Below, piece after piece: positions 60,774-64,000 of a DNA stretch of 64,000 bases (its first letter is position 1; each line of letters begins with the position of its first letter). Source of the DNA: Enoplolaimus lenunculus (taxonomy: Eukaryota; Nematoda; Enoplea; Enoplida; Thoracostomopsidae); the NCBI GenBank assembly GCA_030248215.1, contig JASANG010004012.1, positions 1-64,000 on the forward strand, given 5' to 3'. The notes below the pieces were generated by a model. It did not search any database. It saw only the letters and a list, made by a program, of their open reading frames with translations, and was not told the DNA's origin. Position numbers and translations under genes: made by a program.

Positions 60774-62259
60774 AAACACACTAATACTATACTTATTGCT
60801 AACAAATGAAGATTGCGTTTTCAAATTACTATTTCGGTAGTGTGCCCTGTCCGCTCCCGGTATTTTATATATTAAGGATCCATCCTGAGTAAGACACTAT
60901 TATATATATGAGATGTCCCGGGGCCAGAATTTTACCCGGGACAACGGCCCAGGCACCGGGCTAGCAAATTACACTAAACTTCAAATTTTATTTACCTTTT
61001 GCGTAAGTATGTAGGTGGGATCACGGTACCGTTTTCATCATACCGTGTCACGCGATATTTTGTTGATGGATATTGAATTTTTTGCCGGAACATTAACCGG
61101 ATATTGTACGGATATGTTAAAATAATTTTTTTCGTTGTATTTTTATAGTGCTCAAGTTTTCGTCTGTTATTAAATTCATAATTGCTGCTGATAAACGGGA
61201 CTATTTTAATGCAAAAATGCGTTTAACTCTCGCTCGCGTAGACAAGTTAAAAAATGTAATGCCAGCAAGAAGTTAAAGACGCTCACTTGCAAAAAGCTGT
61301 TTTATGATATTCGGCACCACAGCCGTAAATATCCGGTATCTGGTAATGTAATAAACTTACTGTGCAGCGTTAGGATTCTGGATAAATTGTACAGATGAGA
61401 TTTTGCATAGACATGTGTAGAACGTTACTACAGTGCTGTTGGAGCGTTCACAAAAAAGTTTACACAGCAGCAATGTTTTGCTATGTGAACCTGTACATCG
61501 GCGATATATTTGTTATTGGTTGGTGGTCGTTTTTTGTATTGCGCTTACTTTTATTATGTTAGGTTTAGTCAAGTACTGCGCGAAGCAAGGGGTTTGCAGT
61601 GAAGCACGGGTGGGGAAGCAGGGTGCATACAAAGTTGCGATTTCGATTAAAATTAGATTCACAATTAGTTCTGATTCCAAAATATTGTAACACGCGAACT
61701 TTTCAGTTCCCAATCATTGTGAAGCAATTTTAACAATCTTTTTTATTATAGGTAAATGTTTTCTGGTACCTTCCAAGGTACCGTATAGCCCCGGTGCCGG
61801 CACAAAAGCCCTGATACCGGGGCCCGGTCCCGGGACATCTCTAACATATATTTTGACTAACCATTGGTTGTACGGCGGTCTTGTAGCATTTCCCCCAAAC
61901 CGTGAATCACCACCGGGGTGATGACCATTTTCATATTCGTTTCCTCCTTCACCACTGGCAGCAATTGAGTCTTGATCGCCTGAACTATCTAAATTTGCAT
62001 CATTTTTGTTACTGAATTCGTTGATTTTACCGCTTTCTCCACCGGTCATCAAACTAGCGCTTTCAAATGTTCTCGGCACAAAATTGTTTCCCATGCCACT
62101 ACTTCCGCTCGTCGCCATTTCATTTGGGTTGAATCTGCTGCTTGGTGGAGGTGGACCTCGAATGCCTCTGTCACCAAGAAGCCCAGTTCCACGAGGTCGC
62201 GGCATCCCGCTATTTCCACGGTTCGATGGTGGGAAACCACCTCTGCGTGGACCAAAATT
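40303..62259 (-). CDS. TCERG1: Transcription elongation regulator 1 (CA150); first exon not found
   Basis: Nuclear protein linking elongating RNA polymerase II to the splicing machinery: WW domains bind proline-rich splicing factors such as SF1, FF domains bind phospho-CTD and other partners. Exons: 62259-61862, 60106-60045, 59862-59762, 59598-59317, 58787-58658, 55536-55351, 55004-54639, 54329-54017, 53671-53466, 52719-52693, 51848-51770, 51516-51333, 51187-51098, 50694-50576, 50348-50198, 44664-44404, 44072-43989, 43375-43268, 42908-42729, 42524-42441, 41814-41714, 41397-41337, 40437-40303 (stop TAA). All 22 junctions keep phase: 3708 nt, 1235 aa from the first acceptor. Three WW and six FF domains are in the human order, ending [14 protein letters not shown]. 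No in-frame ATG precedes acceptor 62260; either an upstream exon exists or translation starts at the Met near 62204. Confidence 0.95.
40540..41230. repeat. Unclassified repeat-like segment in last TCERG1 introns
   Basis: Contains two imperfect direct repeats of CTAACCCCGTTAGxxTTACACC (about 40910-40970), then a tract ACTACAACAACAACAACAAT and GCCTAAGCCTAACTTAAG further on. A 161-codon open frame on the minus strand (40526-41011) has low-complexity Cys runs and no recognisable domain. Probably transposon debris. It also overlaps TCERG1 exon-free sequence between 41337 and 40437. Confidence 0.35.
42175..42386. mobile_element. hAT-type MITE, family A, copy 4 (truncated)
   Basis: Right end TGTAATTCCAGTTGCACCCTG matches family A, with the shared CCGGTACCGG / TTCCGGTTCCGGG block inward. 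The left end is missing and no target duplication can be read. It lies between TCERG1 exons 42441 and 41814. Confidence 0.7.
44808..44997. mobile_element. MITE family F, copy 2, with nested hairpin
   Basis: Ends GAGCTCATATTCTCAAATG and GCATTTGGGATTATGGGCTC are inverse of each other, each followed by TATAGCAC. Inside, a 17-bp perfect inverted repeat TCACCATTCACTGGTTC (44866-44882) pairs with 44917-44933. Related to elements at 34594 and 53719. Confidence 0.72.
45665..46352. repeat. Diverged family A/B-like element
   Basis: Left tip CAGAGTGCAGCCGGTATTC, right tip CCGATGGAACCCTG, with many GGAATCGGAAT / GGAACCGGAA blocks between. Flanks do not match as an 8-bp duplication. It may be two nested relics. 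Confidence 0.5.
50198..51848 (-). other. TCERG1 linker, FF1 and FF2 exons
   Basis: Exon 51848-51770 carries a basic, nuclear-localisation-like KKKKR stretch. FF1 spans 51516-51333, 51187-51098 and 50694-50576 ([54 protein letters not shown]). FF2 spans 50694-50576 and 50348-50198 ([33 protein letters not shown]). Confidence 0.92.
52693..52719 (-). other. TCERG1 27-nt microexon
   Basis: Acceptor TCTTTTAG and donor GTACGT bracket 27 nt reading (D)TTPAVFAS. It enters and leaves in phase 1, so skipping it would keep the frame. It is therefore a candidate alternative microexon between WW3 and the lysine-rich linker. Confidence 0.7.
52982..53196. mobile_element. hAT-type MITE, family A, copy 5 (about 215 bp)
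   Basis: Left tip TAGGGTGTAACCGGAATTAC, right tip CCGGGTGCACAATG (mutated). Flanks share CTTAT only. Shorter internal deletion form, in the TCERG1 intron between 53466 and 52719. Confidence 0.7.
53719..53933. mobile_element. MITE family F, copy 3
   Basis: Left CCCGTTCTCAAATGTGCG...TATCACCAGTT; right end, inverted, reads CCGTCTTCTCAAAATGTTTG...TGTCACAAGCTGGTGATAGG. Lies in the TCERG1 intron between 54017 and 53671. Confidence 0.68.
55641..55768. mobile_element. Small GC-richer foldback element
   Basis: CCGTACGGTGCCGTCCG at the left is mirrored by CGGACGGCGCCGGACG at the right, with further pairing inward around GTACG. Possibly a MITE. It sits about 100 bp from the TCERG1 exon 55536 acceptor side. 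The family is not assigned. Confidence 0.5.
56065..56605. mobile_element. Chimeric hAT-type MITE (family B left, family A right)
   Basis: Left tip CACGGTGCAACCGGAAATCC leads into a family B body (GATTCCGATTACAATTCC, AATTGCTTTCGATGAGTTAAC, CATCGCCAATTTGTTCATG, ACAGTCACAAAATG). After about 56398 the sequence switches to a family A body in inverse orientation (TGAATTTTTCAATGGTGCG, TCCGGTTCCGG) ending AATTCCGGTTGCACCCTG. Flanks CCAATTTG and GATTTAGC do not match. Confidence 0.75.
57731..57953. mobile_element. hAT-type MITE, family A, copy 6 (223 bp)
   Basis: Left tip CAGGGTGTAACCGGAAAATG, right tip CCGGCGGCACCCTG, with a perfect 8-bp duplication CTGTAAAT at 57723-57730 and 57954-57961. Lies in the TCERG1 intron between exons 58658 and 55536. 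Confidence 0.9.
60571..60637. repeat. Two direct copies of TATATAACGACCAAATTTCC
   Basis: A 25-bp phrase around ATATAACGACCAAATTTCCACTTT occurs twice within about 65 bp, just before the AT microsatellite. Probably a local duplication. Confidence 0.6.
60697..60771. repeat. AT dinucleotide microsatellite
   Basis: About 37 TA units with one C interruption (near 60740), in the TCERG1 intron between exons 61862 and 60106. Confidence 0.95.
60908..61843. mobile_element. hAT-like element (about 930 bp) with GAGATGTCCCGGG termini
   Basis: Left GAGATGTCCCGGGGCC and right, inverted, TAGAGATGTCCCGGGACC; both continue into GGGCCCCGGTAxC / GGCACCGGGGCTA blocks. Flanks are AT-rich (TATATATA, ACATATAT), so a duplication is unclear. 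Short open frames inside (61433-61690) show no transposase. Its right end is about 20 bp from the TCERG1 donor at 61861. Confidence 0.65.
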
Positions 62260-62649
62260 CTAAATACAGACATATGTATATAAATACATATACGTAATAA
62301 ACTAACTGAAAGGATTTCACTGCTTTGCTTTCTTTTTAATTAAATTTACAGATGTTCTTTCAGAATTCTACGTCGCGCATGTATGATTACGTATATTCAT
62401 TTATGATTGGCAACGAATATAAGGATAATTATTATCCGGATATTAACCACTCAGCTTCGGAAATCCGGATATTAATTCTAACCAAGGTGGCAACAGAAGC
62501 TTCGATTCGGCGTCATATATATTTGGCAAAATTCAAGGTTTAGATTCATAATCAGATTTTTGTGATCGGTTTTTGAAAAATCCGAATGCAAGCAAGATTC
62601 GGCAAAACTCTTTGTGTAATTGCGATGAACAGACTGAACCTTTTTGGAA

Positions 62650-62691
62650 ATATTTTACCGAGACTTACCGAGACCGAAACTCCCATCCCTG
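62650..62691. repeat. Family C element right tip
   Basis: CCGAGACTTACCGAGACCG followed by AAACTCCCATCCCTG is the inverse of the tip at 63251 (CAGGGATGGGAATCTCGG). The opposite end is not found. Confidence 0.55.
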
Positions 62692-62694
62692 CAC

Positions 62695-62945
62695 CAGGGA
62701 GCAATCGGAATTCCGGTTCCTGCATTCTTACACATTCCGGTTTCCGCTTTTTTACACCTGCCGGTTTCTGCATTTTTACACCTTCCGGTTCCCGCATTTT
62801 TACACCTTCAGGTTCCCGCATTTTTACACCTTCCGGTTCCCGCATTTTTACACCTTCCGGTTCCCGCATTTTTACACCTTCCGGTTCCGGTAAATATTTA
62901 TTGGAATTAAAAATTCCGGTAGTATTAAAATTTGGTCGTTTTTTA
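62695..62945. mobile_element. Family A MITE with expanded 24-bp subterminal repeat
   Basis: Tip CAGGGAGCAATCGGAATTCC, then seven tandem 24-bp units (62710-62877) of form CTTCCGGTTCCCGCATTTTTACAC, plus a partial eighth, then AAATATTTATTGGAATTAAA typical of family A interiors. Other family A copies carry this unit only once. The repeat has no stops in several frames, which creates spurious 8-residue-repeat open frames. Confidence 0.8.
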
Positions 62946-63250
62946 AATTTGCTAATCTTTAAGAACCGTTTTTAAAAACCACTTTTCAATTTGTGACGAT
63001 AAAGTTGCAAAGCTTAACATTTCACGCCGATGCATCTTTAACATTTTAAACTGCGACACTTCCACTTTTTTTGCTTTAGACTTAGTTATATATTTATTTT
63101 TAAGCTTAAGTAGAAAATTAAAGCTGCGGCCTTTTGACAAGCCGTGTTAAAGAGTAGTCTTAGAGTCCTTACGTATTGAGTCAAGACCAACATTTGAATT
63201 CTGGGATATCATAACTCAAGTTCATTTAAGTACAGGCCCAGTCCAGGGTC

Positions 63251-63620
63251 CAGGGATGGGAATCTCGGTCTCGGCAAGTCTCGGTCTCGCTTTTTTTGAG
63301 TCTCGGTGGTCTGGAACCGAGACCAGAAGTCGAGGATTCAATAAATAGTATGACTGTATTGTTGAAGTAAGTGATGGCTGATGAATAAAATTTTTCTGTG
63401 AAATTATGAAACTTTACAGTTGCGCAATAATTACGAGCACATATTCTGAAAAACAAACAGAAGCTGTGAAAAACACAAACAGAAGCTGTGAAAAACACAA
63501 AACCTACACAAAACACAGAAAAACTACGAAAAAAGCATTAGAAATACATAGTTTATTTTGAAAATATAAATTGTTTCAGTGATGACCAAAAATTAACCGA
63601 GACTACGGAGATACGTGGTA
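63251..63620. repeat. Family C element left part
   Basis: CAGGGATGGGAATCTCGG, then GGTCTCGGTCTCGC / TCTCGGTGGTCTGG blocks and a run of repeated AACACAAACAGAAGCTGTG (63460-63500). Resembles the 36535 element. Confidence 0.5.
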
Positions 63621-63828
63621 TTCACTTTTTCTCTTGTACTTTAGATTTTCATAATCCATTGAAGCAAAATCTACCTTCGATGGTTTATTTTCGGCGATTG
63701 TAAGTGTTTGCATAAATATCATAATTTCCAGCGACCAAATTTTAATACAGGAATTTCTAATTCCGGTAAAAATTTACCGGAACCGGAAGGTGAAAAAATG
63801 ACGAAACCGGAATTCCGGTCGCACCCTG
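63621..63828. mobile_element. hAT-type MITE, family A, copy (right part)
   Basis: Right tip AATTCCGGTCGCACCCTG, preceded by the single 24-bp unit GGAAGGTGAAAAAATGACGAAACC, and by ATTTTCATAATCCATTGAAG as in copies 3 and 6. The left end is fused to, or inserted in, the family C sequence. Confidence 0.65.
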
Positions 63829-64000
63829 GATTTAATTAATCTGCAAAATAAAGATTTTCTTTTTTTCACGGAAGCGAAATCTAGCTTCGACAACTTATTT
63901 TCGGTGATTGTAAAGGTTTATATGCAACATACTAATTAATAATAAAATTTATTATTACTGATCACTTTTAATTTTTCGTGTACAGAAGAGAATATTTCTG

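Larger units (their letters stand above)
59317..62259 (-). other. TCERG1 N-terminal Gly/Pro/Arg-rich exons
   Basis: Exons 62259-61862, 60106-60045, 59862-59762 and 59598-59317 encode RGG-like and proline-rich sequence ([44 protein letters not shown]). The block ends with the first half of WW1 ([12 protein letters not shown]). It corresponds to the human MRGPPP-rich N-terminus. Confidence 0.88.

Noticed and set aside
62552-62975. Open frames with 8-residue repeats on both strands
   Set aside because: Produced by a 24-bp minisatellite with no stops in several frames; not a repeat protein gene.

Overview
This 64 kb window is animal nuclear DNA. It is AT-rich, every real gene is split by GT-AG introns (donors mostly GTAAGT or GTTAGT, introns about 0.1 to 5.5 kb), and the spaces are filled with short inverted-repeat transposons. 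All four protein genes are conserved metazoan families. The clade is not resolved; a non-vertebrate animal fits the repeat content best.

Layout. (1) Positions 1-11.7 kb, minus strand: the N-terminal two thirds of a delta/eta-like phosphoinositide-specific phospholipase C (PH domain, EF-hands, catalytic X box). The gene runs off the left edge before its Y and C2 domains. One intron holds a frameshifted DDE-type transposase relic. (2) 14.7-27.0 kb, minus strand: a complete LUC7L3 orthologue, 11 coding exons, 499 codons plus stop, with all splice phases consistent. (3) 29.7-33.6 kb, plus strand: a complete G-protein beta subunit, 8 exons, exactly 340 aa, divergent from LUC7L3. (4) 40.3-62.3 kb, minus strand: a TCERG1/CA150 orthologue with 3 WW and 6 FF domains, 23 coding exons found. 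Its first exon is not found. It is convergent with the G-beta gene.

Function. LUC7L3 (U1 snRNP-linked 5' splice site selection) and TCERG1 (coupling of elongation to splicing) are both nuclear RNA-processing factors. G-beta and phospholipase C are classical signalling partners. No operon-like relation is implied; the neighbourhood is probably incidental.

Repeats. At least nine copies of a hAT-type miniature element with TIR CAGGGTGCAACCGGAAT lie here, three with perfect 8-bp target duplications. There is a related second family, a chimera of the two, a Helitron/HINE-like element with a central minisatellite, an inverted partner minisatellite inside another inverted-repeat element, and several further MITE families. 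No CRISPR array, operon, intact rRNA/tRNA gene or novel multigene system is visible. The most unusual features are the transposon structures, the inverted arrays flanking LUC7L3 exons, and the loss of the histidine at G-beta position 266.
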